This document shows, in pieces, positions 1-7,601 of a DNA stretch of 64,000 nucleotides (positions within the stretch are counted from its first letter, which is position 1; every line of letters begins with the position of its first letter). The stretch comes from Synergistaceae bacterium. Lineage in GTDB: Bacteria > Synergistota > Synergistia > Synergistales > Aminobacteriaceae. The notes under the pieces were generated by a model that saw only the letters and a list, made by a program, of their open reading frames with translations, was not told the origin of the DNA and did no database searches. The translations under genes and the position numbers were made by a program. Where the stretch lies: positions 1-64,000 of the forward strand of contig JAHDLC010000013.1 in NCBI GenBank assembly GCA_018436595.1, read 5' to 3'.

Positions 1-520
1 GTCCCTTGTAGTTCCAGTTGGCTCCGCTCTCTTCCGTCTCGATGAACGTGGCGTCCTGGTCGAGGGTGATGTGCTCCCGGGGAGAGTGTGCCGCCGCGAA
101 GGCGAAGAGGCGGGAGAGCACTGTCCCCAATCCCTTGAGGTATCCGTTCTCTTCCGGGATGAAGGCTTTTCCCATCCCCCGCTTCCCGTCCTCCTCACCG
201 TTGTGGAATTCCTTCAGCCACTTTCTCAGGGCGCTCGGCGAGGGAACGGATATGCCGAGCTTCCCGAAGGACAGTTTCTCCTTCAGGAAGGGGAGGTGGT
301 CCGCTGCGCTTCCTCCAGAGAGATGGAGAAGGATAAGGGAAAGGATATGGTCACTGTCCCGGTATCCCCGTGAGGATCTGGCTCCTACGGCGCTGTCGAT
401 GACGTCGGGAAGCCCTGACTTCCGGAAGAGCTCCACTGCCGGCCAGAGTCCTGCGAAGGATGTTATTCCGCTTTCTCCGCCCTTCAGTTCGATGTGGATT
501 TTCTTGGCCTTTTCCGTCAT
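1..520 (-). CDS. IS1380-type transposase, N-terminal part (cut by window edge)
   Basis: On the minus strand 173 codons run from an ATG at 520 to the window edge with no stop, so the C-terminal part lies outside. The segment ITLDQDATFIET (Asp near residue 154) followed by WNYKG matches the first catalytic-Asp strand of IS1380-group DDE transposases, and the preceding PSPSALRKWL stretch fits the helical N-terminal region of that family. An AGAGAGGTG ribosome site lies 8 nt before the ATG, inside the palindrome at 528-620, so that palindrome is probably part of the insertion sequence end. Whether the element is intact cannot be judged from here. The family call is from motif recall and is fairly firm; the exact subgroup is not. 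Confidence 0.8.
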   Translation of the reverse strand, partial: MTEKAKKIHIELKGGESGITSFAGLWPAVELFRKSGLPDVIDSAVGARSSRGYRDSDHILSLILLHLSGGSAADHLPFLKEKLSFGKLGISVPSPSALRKWLKEFHNGEEDGKRGMGKAFIPEENGYLKGLGTVLSRLFAFAAAHSPREHITLDQDATFIETEESGANWNYKG

Positions 521-527
521 AATGATC

Positions 528-620
528 GCACCTCTCTGGTGAAGGGTCGTGTCGTCGCAAACACTACCTTAACAATGTTCTCCGAACAGTCCAGAGAGGT
601 TTTTTATTTTTCAGGGTGCG
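528..620. repeat. Imperfect palindrome, copy 1, at the transposase end
   Basis: It begins GCACCTCTCTGG (528-539) and ends CCAGAGAGG (591-599), T6-A-T5 and CAGGGTGC, so the outer arms pair (GCACC with GGTGC, CCTCTCTGG with CCAGAGAGG). A small inner hairpin TGTTC-TCC-GAACA sits near 577-589. It carries the ribosome site of the transposase. Read on the plus strand it looks like a strong hairpin followed by a T tract. It is most likely the terminal region of the insertion sequence, or a small mobile palindrome. Confidence 0.6.
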
Positions 621-709
621 GATTTAGGACTTTTTTCGGCGAGAAAGGACAAGGGGAAAGAGCACGCTCAAAGCCCCGGACTTCTTTTCAAAATCCGTCT
701 CCTGTGGCC

Positions 710-775
710 GCACCTCCGTGGTGAAGGGCGGGCCGCTGTTCTGCGAACAGTCCGGGGAGTTTTTTTCAGGGTGCT
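710..775. repeat. Imperfect palindrome, copy 2 (shorter relative of copy 1)
   Basis: GCACCTCCGTGGTGAAGGG (710-728) aligns with the start of copy 1. GAACAGTCCGGGGAG, a T7 tract and CAGGGTGC align with its end. The middle carries the perfect hairpin CTGTTC-TGC-GAACAG. It is about 25 bp shorter than copy 1 and lies in the non-coding stretch 521-932, which otherwise shows no gene. It could be a decayed insertion-sequence end or a non-autonomous relative. Confidence 0.6.
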
Positions 776-887
776 CATTCAGTTTTTCTCATGGTCCGGT
801 TTTCCCGGGGCTCCCTACGGAAAACCCAGCGGAGAAGGGACATCTTCTTTCCGGAGAAAGACCGGCCTCCCGAGGCAGGAAGTAGGA

Positions 888-893
888 TATAAT
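888..893 (+). promoter_or_regulatory. Candidate -10 box before the TauE/SafE gene
   Basis: A perfect TATAAT lies 39 bp before the ATG at 933. No convincing -35 hexamer sits 16-18 bp upstream, so the promoter may depend on an activator or may be weak. The call rests on the -10 hexamer alone. Confidence 0.4.
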
Positions 894-932
894 CAACAGG
901 CTGCCTGATTTTCATACACTTGGAGGAATACC

Positions 933-1715
933 ATGGATTTTCTCGCTTCGTTTACAGGACTCGATCTCCCCGGATGGGCCTGGACCATTGTGCTCACCGC
1001 CGGGGCAGGTATCGGGATAGCAAAGACGGCCGTTCCCGGAAGCGCTATCCTGGTCGTGGTCCTCATGGCCATGGCTCTTCCCGCCCGAATGTCCGTCGGT
1101 GTGCTTCTCCCCATGCTCATCCTGGGCGACGTGTTCGCCGTGGGTAAGTTCTGGAAGCACACGGACAGGCGGCAGCTTTTCACCCTGCTGCCCTTCGCCT
1201 TTCTGGGCCTCGGGGCCGGGTATCTTATCCTGCGGCATGTGACCAATGAACAGCTCAAGCCCATTATCGGGGCCGTGGTGCTTTTCATGCTGGGGGTTCA
1301 CCAGGTGTCGCGGATGGTGAAAAACAAAGGCGCCGGAGTACCCGGTGAAGGGTATGGACGGGTTCACCCCTTCCTGAAGGTCCTTTTCGGCTTTGCCGGA
1401 GGGCTCGGGACCGGGATGGCCAATTCCGCCGGCCCCATCATGAGCCTCTATTTCCTCATCGCGGGTTTCCCCAAGCTGCCCTTCATCGCCACCGCCGCAT
1501 GGTTTTTCTTCACCATGAACCTGCTGAAGGTTCCGCTGTTTCTCAACCTCGGGCTCATCAGCGGGCAAAGCCTCCGGGTCAATCTGCTCACCATTCCGTC
1601 GGTCGCCCTCGGGGCGCTTCTTGGGTACTGGATAATAGGCAGGATTTCCCAGGAGAAGTTCAACAGGATCGTCCTCCTCCTGGCCTTCGTCGCCGCCCTT
1701 CGGCTGGTGTTCTGA
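933..1715 (+). CDS. TSUP (TauE/SafE) family membrane transporter
   Basis: A 260-residue, very hydrophobic protein with about seven or eight predicted membrane segments. The early GIAKTAVPGSAI and the mid-protein GFAGGLGTGMANSAGP are the paired glycine-rich half-repeats seen in sulfite/sulfonate/organosulfur exporters of the TSUP family. The family moves small anions such as sulfite, sulfoacetate or thiosulfate across the inner membrane; the substrate here cannot be read from sequence. The start is well supported by GGAGGA about 7 nt before the ATG. It is a single-gene unit converging on the ABC operon, with only 3 nt between the two stop codons and no visible terminator between them. Confidence 0.85.
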   Translation: MDFLASFTGLDLPGWAWTIVLTAGAGIGIAKTAVPGSAILVVVLMAMALPARMSVGVLLPMLILGDVFAVGKFWKHTDRRQLFTLLPFAFLGLGAGYLILRHVTNEQLKPIIGAVVLFMLGVHQVSRMVKNKGAGVPGEGYGRVHPFLKVLFGFAGGLGTGMANSAGPIMSLYFLIAGFPKLPFIATAAWFFFTMNLLKVPLFLNLGLISGQSLRVNLLTIPSVALGALLGYWIIGRISQEKFNRIVLLLAFVAALRLVF

Positions 1716-1718
1716 CCG

Positions 1719-2552
1719 CTACCGGGACGACGGGGACGTGAAGAATTTTTCGTAGGCGAGAATGACGCCGGTGGTCACCAGGGTCAGCACGATGGCCAGG
1801 GCGTCCGCTTTCGCTATGTCCGCCGACAGTTCCGAAACGTGGGTGTAGATGACGAGGGGAAGGATTTTCACGGCCGTCCCGGTGAGGGCGAAGGCCGTAC
1901 CGAAGGCTCCCATGCTCACGGCGAAGAGCAGGGACGAGCCGGCGAGGATGGCCGGGGCAAGCATGGGGAAGAGAACTTTGCGGAGGACCGTCACGGGCCC
2001 TGCGCCGAGGGATACGGCGGCTTCCACGAGGCTCCAGTTGGCGTTGCTCCACGCCGCTGTCATGGTGAGGATCATCCTTGGGATGAGAAAGTAAAGGTAG
2101 GCGATGACGAGCCCTCTCCATGTGAAAAGGAAGGCGGAGAACTCGAGGGGGTTGATGCCGAAGAGTTCCCTGAGAATAATGGTAATGAAGCCGCTGGTCC
2201 CCAGGAGCACGATGAAAGCGAAGCCCACTACGAGACCGCTCAGGGTCAGGGGAACAGCCGTGAGGGCAAGGAGGATATTTTTCGCCCGGCCTCGGGTCGT
2301 GTGGACGAAGTAGGAGAGCGGCAGCCCGACGGCAGTTCCGAGGACGGCCGTGCTCGCCGAGAGGACGAGGCTCGTGGTCAGGGATTCCCGGTAGAGTTTC
2401 CTGACGAACAGGCTAAGGTAGTTGTCAAGGGAGAACCTCCCCTCGATGAAGAGGCTCTCCCACAGAACGAGCGCGAGAGGCCAGAGCAGAAACAGCCCCA
2501 GCACCGCCGCGAGAGGCAGCAGCAAAAGCCATGTTCCGCTCCGGCGCTCCAT
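1719..2552 (-). CDS. ABC importer inner-membrane permease (PotB/FbpB-type), last gene of operon
   Basis: A 277-residue permease of the binding-protein-dependent type. It has an N-terminal membrane helix (LLLLPLAAVLGLFLLWPLAL) and about six membrane segments in all. The cytoplasmic coupling loop, EAAVSLGAGPVTVLRKVLFP, is the EAA motif that docks on the ATPase. It is one of two different permeases of the 1719-6104 operon (the other is at 5298-6104), giving a heterodimeric channel as in iron(III), spermidine/putrescine and 2-aminoethylphosphonate importers. It starts 5 nt after the binding-protein gene ends, so the two are co-transcribed. Confidence 0.9.
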   Translation of the reverse strand: MERRSGTWLLLLPLAAVLGLFLLWPLALVLWESLFIEGRFSLDNYLSLFVRKLYRESLTTSLVLSASTAVLGTAVGLPLSYFVHTTRGRAKNILLALTAVPLTLSGLVVGFAFIVLLGTSGFITIILRELFGINPLEFSAFLFTWRGLVIAYLYFLIPRMILTMTAAWSNANWSLVEAAVSLGAGPVTVLRKVLFPMLAPAILAGSSLLFAVSMGAFGTAFALTGTAVKILPLVIYTHVSELSADIAKADALAIVLTLVTTGVILAYEKFFTSPSSR

Positions 2553-2557
2553 GGTCT

Positions 2558-3634
2558 CTAGTTTTCCCCCAGCACTTTGCTGCCCCAGAGAGAGGCGGCC
2601 TCTTTCTGCACTTTCTGGGCCTTCACCCAGTCCACGTCCTTTGCCCGGCCGTAGTCCGACGCCGGGAGGAACTTGTCCGCCACGTCCGCCGGCATCTCAA
2701 ACCCCGGGAGAATGGGCCGGACGAACCCTTTCGCAAAGAGCCCCTGCCCTTCCGATGAGAGGATGTAGTTCAGCCAGAGCTTTCCCGCGTTGGGATTGGG
2801 GCCGCCCTTGACGAGGCTGATGGCGTAGGGGGCGGTGATGGTTCCCTCCCCGGGGATGACGATGTCGATGGCGTCGCCGAGGCCGGCGATGTACCGGGCC
2901 CGGTAGGCGTTCATGTCGTAGGTGATCCAGATGGGGATCTCGCCCTTGACGAACTTGTCGAACTCGGTGGTTTTTTCGATCATGCGGACGTTCCCCGATT
3001 TCTGCAGGGAGGCCAGGTAGTCGATGCCCTTGTCCAGGTGGTCGAGGTCACCCCCGTGGGCATAGGTGGTGGCGATGACGATGGCGTATCCTATGCCGGC
3101 TGTTCGGGGATCGAGGTACACAACGGACTTGCTGTATTTCGGGTCAAGAAGGTCCTGCCAGCCTTTCGGGGTTTCCTTCACCAGGTTCTTGTTGATGACG
3201 AACACTACCGTGGCCTTGTGGATGCAGAACCAGTTCCCGTCCGGGTCCTTGAGTTCAGCCGGAATGAGGTCGAAATTCACCGGTTTGAAGGGCTCGGTGA
3301 CTCCTCTTTCACGGGCGGCATCCCCGGAGGGCATGAAGTAGTACGCCGTATCGCCCTGGGGGTTGTTCCGCTCCTTGTCGAGCCGGACCACGGTGGCACC
3401 GCTGCCGAGATCGTTCCACGTGATCTGGATGCCGTACCGTTTCTCGAAGCCGTCGAAGAGGGCCTGCCAGTTCGCCCAGGTGGGACCGGTATCGTAGCTG
3501 TTCAGCCCCTTTTCCTTCTTTGCAGCCTCGGCCAGGGCGTTTTCTCCCGGATAAAGCTCTTCCCCGAAACAGGCTCCCGCGAGGAGAAGAACCGCGATCA
3601 GCGCCAGTAAGGCTTTCCCTGCGTGCTTTCTCAT
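2558..3634 (-). CDS. ABC importer periplasmic solute-binding protein (family 1)
   Basis: A 358-residue exported protein. The first 25 residues (MRKHAGKALLALIAVLLLAG...) are a signal peptide; a Cys in AGACFG leaves a weak possibility of lipoprotein processing. The mature part has the family-1 layout, including WQDLLDPKYSKSV and a late ISLVKGGPNPNAGKLWLNY segment typical of Fe(III)/polyamine/phosphonate binding proteins. It captures ligand in the periplasm for the two permeases of this operon. I cannot assign the ligand: no clear Tyr-Tyr iron site is visible. AGGAGGGAAAAGCT precedes the ATG. A 95-nt spacer (3635-3729) separates it from the ATPase gene. Confidence 0.88.
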   Translation of the reverse strand: MRKHAGKALLALIAVLLLAGACFGEELYPGENALAEAAKKEKGLNSYDTGPTWANWQALFDGFEKRYGIQITWNDLGSGATVVRLDKERNNPQGDTAYYFMPSGDAARERGVTEPFKPVNFDLIPAELKDPDGNWFCIHKATVVFVINKNLVKETPKGWQDLLDPKYSKSVVYLDPRTAGIGYAIVIATTYAHGGDLDHLDKGIDYLASLQKSGNVRMIEKTTEFDKFVKGEIPIWITYDMNAYRARYIAGLGDAIDIVIPGEGTITAPYAISLVKGGPNPNAGKLWLNYILSSEGQGLFAKGFVRPILPGFEMPADVADKFLPASDYGRAKDVDWVKAQKVQKEAASLWGSKVLGEN

Positions 3635-3729
3635 AGCTTTTCCCTCCTGAAAAATATGTGCTTTTCTTTCTCTATCGTCCGTTTTATCGGGGCTGCCCCG
3701 CTTTTCAGGGCCGTCACCCCGGAATTTTC

Positions 3730-4785
3730 TTATCGCCCGGCCACGGGCCGTCCGTCGTCCGGCGAAAAACGGAGCCGGATTTCCTCGTCCAGCGCGGGAG
3801 GCTGAATTTCAGTATTCAGCAGATCCACGAGGATTTGCTCTCCTTCCACGTCTACCGCAAGGCGGAGAAGGGGACCGAGGAACACCTTTCCCGACACTCT
3901 CCCCGGAAGGATATTGCCGTCCCCTGAGGCGGAATCCCGGGATGCGATGGAAATCCGCTCAGGCCGTATCATGAGTGAACAGGGGCCCTGGGGAAGGGGA
4001 ACATTCTCCACCGAGAGGATTCTTTCCCTCCACCTGAACCTGCCGTCGCCGAGATATTCTCCCTCCAGCAGGTTGTTGACCCCGACGAAATCGGCGACGA
4101 AGGAATTCGCGGGGCGAAGGTAGATATCCCTGGGGGAGCCTGTCTGCTCGATCCTGCCCTCGTTCATCAGGGCCACCCGGTCCGAGATGGAGAGGGCTTC
4201 TTCCTGGTCGTGGGTCACGTAGATCGTGGTGATGCCGCTCTCCCTCTGGATTCTCTTTATCTCGAACCGGAGGGAGTTCCGGACCTTGGCGTCGAGGGCG
4301 GAGAGAGGTTCGTCCAGGAGGAGGACCTTCGGCGTGATGGCAAGGGCCCGCGCAAGGGCAACCCGCTGCTGCTGGCCGCCTGAAAGCTCCCGTGGCCAGG
4401 CCGAGGCCCGCCGGTCGAGTCCCACCATGGAAAGAAGCTGTTCCACCTTCGGCCGCAGAATGTCCTCCGGCGTGTTCCTGGTCCGGAGTCCGAAGGCCAC
4501 GTTTTCGAACACGGTGAGGTTGGGGAAAAGAGCGTAGTTCTGGAAGACGATGCCCACCTGTCGCTGCCGGACGCCCACTCCGCCCATGGATTCTCCGTTC
4601 AGGAGCACTTCACCCTCGTCGGGGGCGAGAAATCCTGCCACGAGCCTCAAGGTGGTGGTTTTTCCGCAGCCTGAGGGGCCGACAAGAGAGAGAAACTCTC
4701 CCTTCCCCACGGAGAGGGAAACGTTCCGGACGGCGTAGGTCTTCCCGAATCGCTTGCTGACAGATCTCAGTTCAACCCCTGTCAT
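3730..4785 (-). CDS. ABC importer ATPase (PotA/FbpC-type) with TOBE-like C-terminus
   Basis: A 351-residue nucleotide-binding subunit. It shows Walker A GPSGCGKTTTLR, signature [15 protein letters not shown], Walker B VLLLDEPLSALDAK and the switch His in YVTHDQEEAL. The C-terminal third (SFVADFVGVNNLLEGEY onward) is the regulatory TOBE-like region seen in sugar, polyamine and iron importers. I place the start at the ATG at 4785, which has GGGAGG about 5-7 nt upstream; an in-frame start at 4809 would add eight residues but lacks a good ribosome site. The 5' end overlaps the preceding gene by 14 nt, which suggests translational coupling. It energises the permeases at 1719 and 5298. Confidence 0.92.
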   Translation of the reverse strand: MTGVELRSVSKRFGKTYAVRNVSLSVGKGEFLSLVGPSGCGKTTTLRLVAGFLAPDEGEVLLNGESMGGVGVRQRQVGIVFQNYALFPNLTVFENVAFGLRTRNTPEDILRPKVEQLLSMVGLDRRASAWPRELSGGQQQRVALARALAITPKVLLLDEPLSALDAKVRNSLRFEIKRIQRESGITTIYVTHDQEEALSISDRVALMNEGRIEQTGSPRDIYLRPANSFVADFVGVNNLLEGEYLGDGRFRWRERILSVENVPLPQGPCSLMIRPERISIASRDSASGDGNILPGRVSGKVFLGPLLRLAVDVEGEQILVDLLNTEIQPPALDEEIRLRFSPDDGRPVAGR

Positions 4786-5266
4786 GGGATTCCCTCCCTG
4801 TTTTTTCAAGGGCCAGCCGGACAGCTTCTTCGGCCGTCGCCGCCTCGATCATCGGCGACGGTGATTCCCCGCCTTCGGATATGTGCCACGACTTCAACGC
4901 AATAACCGGTTTTCCCGATCTGAGGGCGAACCCTATCTCCGACAGGGTGCCGAAAGCGCCGCCGATGGAGATGACCGCCTCTCCGGCGGAGGCCACGGCG
5001 AAATTCCGCACTTCCCCGAGTCCGGTGGAGAGGGGAATGGTGACATAGGGATTCGCTTCCCTGATGTCTCCCGGAAGAAGGCCGACGGATGTCCCCCCTT
5101 CCTCGGAGACACCCCGGCAGACGGCTTCCATGACGCCGCCCCTTCCGCCGCATACCACGGTGCATCCTGCCCGGGCGAGGAGCCGCCCCACCTCCCGGGC
5201 CAGTTCGTAAAGCCCGGGAGACGCGGTGGACGTTCCGATGACTGAAATGATGGGGCTTCGATCCAT
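4772..5266 (-). CDS. LOG/SLOG-like Rossmann protein, TIGR00725 type
   Basis: A 164-residue cytoplasmic protein. IISVIGTS at the N-terminus, CGGRGGVMEAVCRG, and GGAFGTLSEIGFAL give the nucleotide-binding pattern of the TIGR00725 branch of the LOG (lysine-decarboxylase-like) superfamily. Related proteins include cytokinin-activating LOG enzymes and DprA-type nucleotide sensors, but this branch has no settled function. The start at 5266 is preferred because AAAGGAG lies 10 nt upstream and homologues begin just before the first beta strand; an upstream in-frame ATG at 5296 is possible. It lies between the two halves of an ABC importer operon and overlaps the ATPase gene, an unusual position. Confidence 0.8.
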   Translation of the reverse strand: MDRSPIISVIGTSTASPGLYELAREVGRLLARAGCTVVCGGRGGVMEAVCRGVSEEGGTSVGLLPGDIREANPYVTIPLSTGLGEVRNFAVASAGEAVISIGGAFGTLSEIGFALRSGKPVIALKSWHISEGGESPSPMIEAATAEEAVRLALEKTGRESHDRG

Positions 5267-5297
5267 TCCGGATGTGCTCCTTTCCGTGATTGTCATT

Positions 5298-6104
5298 TTA
5301 TACCGCCATTCCCGCGCTCCTGGTGCCGAACAGCCTCCCGAGGAAGATCACGGCGCCGAGGCTCAGGATGCTGAAGAGGACCAGCAGGGTAGTGGCCGCG
5401 CAGGCGAATCCCGTGCTCACGTAAAAGGCCTGGTAGAGGACCACCGGGTACGTCTGGCTTGCCGAGCCGGTGACCATGACCGCGAGCTGGAACTCTCCCA
5501 GCGACATGGCAAAGGTCATAATGGCCCCGGAGAGCAGCCCGGGGACGAGGTTGGGCACAAGGACCCGGGTCGCGAGGAAGAAAGGCGTTGCGCCGAGGGA
5601 CGTTCCCGCTTCCTCGAGCACGGTCCAGTTCAGCATGTCCATGTTGGCCATGAGCGGGCGGAGCATGAAGGGAAGGGTATACACGAGATGGGCGCCCAGG
5701 AGAAGCTGCCAGGTGCCTACCAGCGAAAAGGAAGGCCAGTTGAATCCCTGGACGAGGCCGAGCCCCATGACCACGGGAGGAATGGCGATGGGAAGCAGGA
5801 TGACGAACTCGAAGGCCCGCCGGAGCCATTTCTTCCCGAGGACGGACACGGCGTAGACGGAACATATCCCCACGAGGGCATTTATGAAAACGGTAAGGCA
5901 GGCGACGAGGAGGCTCATCCCCATGGCCCGGACGTACATGGTCTTTGAGAAGAGATCGGCGTACCACCTCAGGGTGAACCCGTCGGGCAGCAGGGTACCG
6001 AACCACTTCTCGCCGAACGATCCGACAAGAATGAGGGCAAGAGGCGCCAGAACGTAGGCGAACCAGCAGATTCCTCCCGAAAGCCACAGGGCGCGGCGCA
6101 TCAT
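5298..6104 (-). CDS. ABC importer inner-membrane permease (PotC/FbpB-type), first gene of operon
   Basis: A 268-residue permease with about six membrane helices. Its EAA coupling loop, LEEAGTSLGATPFFLATRVLVP, is followed by the usual PGLLSGAIMTFAMSLGEF. It differs clearly in sequence from the second permease at 1719-2552, so the channel is probably a heterodimer. It opens the minus-strand operon permease, LOG-like gene, ATPase, binding protein, permease. A -10-like TACAAT lies at 6146-6141 on the minus strand, without a convincing -35, and a GGGAG-type ribosome site precedes the ATG pair at 6104/6101. Confidence 0.9.
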   Translation of the reverse strand: MMRRALWLSGGICWFAYVLAPLALILVGSFGEKWFGTLLPDGFTLRWYADLFSKTMYVRAMGMSLLVACLTVFINALVGICSVYAVSVLGKKWLRRAFEFVILLPIAIPPVVMGLGLVQGFNWPSFSLVGTWQLLLGAHLVYTLPFMLRPLMANMDMLNWTVLEEAGTSLGATPFFLATRVLVPNLVPGLLSGAIMTFAMSLGEFQLAVMVTGSASQTYPVVLYQAFYVSTGFACAATTLLVLFSILSLGAVIFLGRLFGTRSAGMAV

Positions 6105-6269
6105 GGTCAGGACTCCCTTCCCGAACCTGTTTCCAGGGTTATTGTAGCAAAGAAATGCAACGGCGGTGTAACGGTTTTATTCCATCTGCCTCTTTCTTCC
6201 GGAAAAGTGATCTTTTGGTCAGTCCGAATCGTGAAAAACTACTCTTCTTTCCCTTACGAGAAAATCACG

Positions 6270-6299
6270 TATAATAAGCTTGCTGCATCAAGCTTTTTT
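6270..6299 (+). promoter_or_regulatory. -10 box followed by a dyad (AAGCTTG-N6-CAAGCTT) before the NRAMP-pxp operon
   Basis: TATAAT at 6270-6275 is followed at once by AAGCTTG (6276-6282), a 6-nt spacer and CAAGCTT (6289-6295), then TTTT. The expected transcription start falls inside the dyad, so it is better placed to be a repressor operator than a terminator. A weak -35-like TTTCCC lies at 6248-6253. The rest of 6105-6325 holds only the opposite-strand leader of the ABC operon. Confidence 0.55.
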
Positions 6300-6325
6300 A
6301 TCACATATCTCATGGAGGTGTCGCT

Positions 6326-7561
6326 ATGACAGATTTGGGCAAGACGCAGGAAAGAAGCAGAAGTGAGACTCTCAGCGTACTTTTGGGAGCGGCGTTCCTC
6401 ATGGCCACCTCGGCCATCGGGCCGGGGTTCCTTACCCAGACGATTTCATTCACCAATGAACTGAAAGCAACCTTTGCCTTCGCGATTCTCCTCTCCATTC
6501 TCATCGATATCGTAGTGCAGCTGAACATATGGCGCATTCTCGCCGTCTCGGGCATGAGGGCCCAGGACGTGGCCAACAAGGTTCTTCCGGGACTTGGCTA
6601 CTTCCTCGCCTTCGCGGTCGCCCTCGGCGGACTGGCCTTCAACGTGGGCAACGTGGGTGGAGCTGCCCTCGGCTTCGAGGTGCTTTTCGGCTCCGAGCAG
6701 GTTGTCGGAGCGTCCATCAGCGCGGCCATCGCCATCACAATCTTCCTCTGGAAAGACCTCGGCAAGGCCATGGACAAGTTCACCCAGATTCTCGGCTTCC
6801 TCATGCTCGCCCTGGTGTTCTACGTGGTGTTCGTCACAAAGCCTCCCGTCATGGAGACGGTGCATGAAATGGTGAAGCCCTTTACCGACATGAACCTCCT
6901 GAAAGAGTACAAGTGGCTCGTGGTGCTCACCCTCGTGGGCGGAACCGTGGGCGGCTACATCACCTTCTCCGGCGCCCACAGGATCATCGACGCTGGGATC
7001 ACAGGAAAGGAACACCTCAGCCAGATCAGCAAGGGGTCCATCAACGGCATCGCCATCACCGGCGTCATGCGCTACCTTCTGTTCCTGGCCTTCCTCGGTG
7101 TTGTTCTTCTCGGCACCGAAATCGACATGAAAAACCCCGTGGCCTCGGCCTTCCAGATCGGCGCCGGCCCCCTCGGGTACAGAATCGCCGGAGTGGTTCT
7201 CTGGGCGGCGGCCATCACCTCCGTGGTCGGGGCCTCCTATACCTCCGTCTCCTTCCTCCGGACGCTGTTCGGTGTCGTTGACAAATACTACCGGTTCTGG
7301 ATCATCGGTTTCATCATCGCCTCCACGTCAATCCTCACCCTCATAGGGCGCCCCGTGAAGCTGCTCATCGTGGCCGGATCCCTCAACGGACTGATCCTCC
7401 CGCTGTCCCTGGGCTGCGTCCTCCTTGCCGCCTACAAAAAGGAAGTCGTGAAGGATTACGTCCACCCCATGTGGATGACGCTGCTGGGCTGGGTCATCGT
7501 GGTCTTCACCGCCTGGATGGGCTTCAACTCCTTCGCGGGAATTCTGAAGCTGTTCCAGTAG
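6326..7561 (+). CDS. NRAMP-superfamily carrier lacking the usual metal ligands; YcsG-like
   Basis: A 411-residue inner-membrane protein with about eleven hydrophobic segments and the overall NRAMP layout. In classical NRAMP metal carriers helix 1 has DPGN and helix 6 has an MPH motif. Here helix 1 reads IGPGFLTQT (Gly32, Phe35 in place of Asp and Asn), and the helix-6 region reads GGTVGGYITFSGAH, with no Met-Pro-His. The canonical Mn/Fe site is therefore absent. It is the first gene of an operon with pxpB, pxpC, pxpA and a YcsI-type gene, the same neighbours as ycsG in the Bacillus kip operon. I infer import of 5-oxoproline or a related compound, probably proton- or sodium-driven; metal transport is less likely. 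Start ATG with GGAGGTG upstream. Confidence 0.82.
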   Translation: MTDLGKTQERSRSETLSVLLGAAFLMATSAIGPGFLTQTISFTNELKATFAFAILLSILIDIVVQLNIWRILAVSGMRAQDVANKVLPGLGYFLAFAVALGGLAFNVGNVGGAALGFEVLFGSEQVVGASISAAIAITIFLWKDLGKAMDKFTQILGFLMLALVFYVVFVTKPPVMETVHEMVKPFTDMNLLKEYKWLVVLTLVGGTVGGYITFSGAHRIIDAGITGKEHLSQISKGSINGIAITGVMRYLLFLAFLGVVLLGTEIDMKNPVASAFQIGAGPLGYRIAGVVLWAAAITSVVGASYTSVSFLRTLFGVVDKYYRFWIIGFIIASTSILTLIGRPVKLLIVAGSLNGLILPLSLGCVLLAAYKKEVVKDYVHPMWMTLLGWVIVVFTAWMGFNSFAGILKLFQ

Positions 7562-7601
7562 GAGGTGGGCGATTCCGGCCGTTCATGGAGGTGATTGAAG
7601 G

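Noticed and set aside
6326-7561. Ordinary Mn/Fe NRAMP transporter (MntH)
   Set aside because: DPGN and MPH metal-ligand motifs are absent and the neighbours are 5-oxoprolinase genes.
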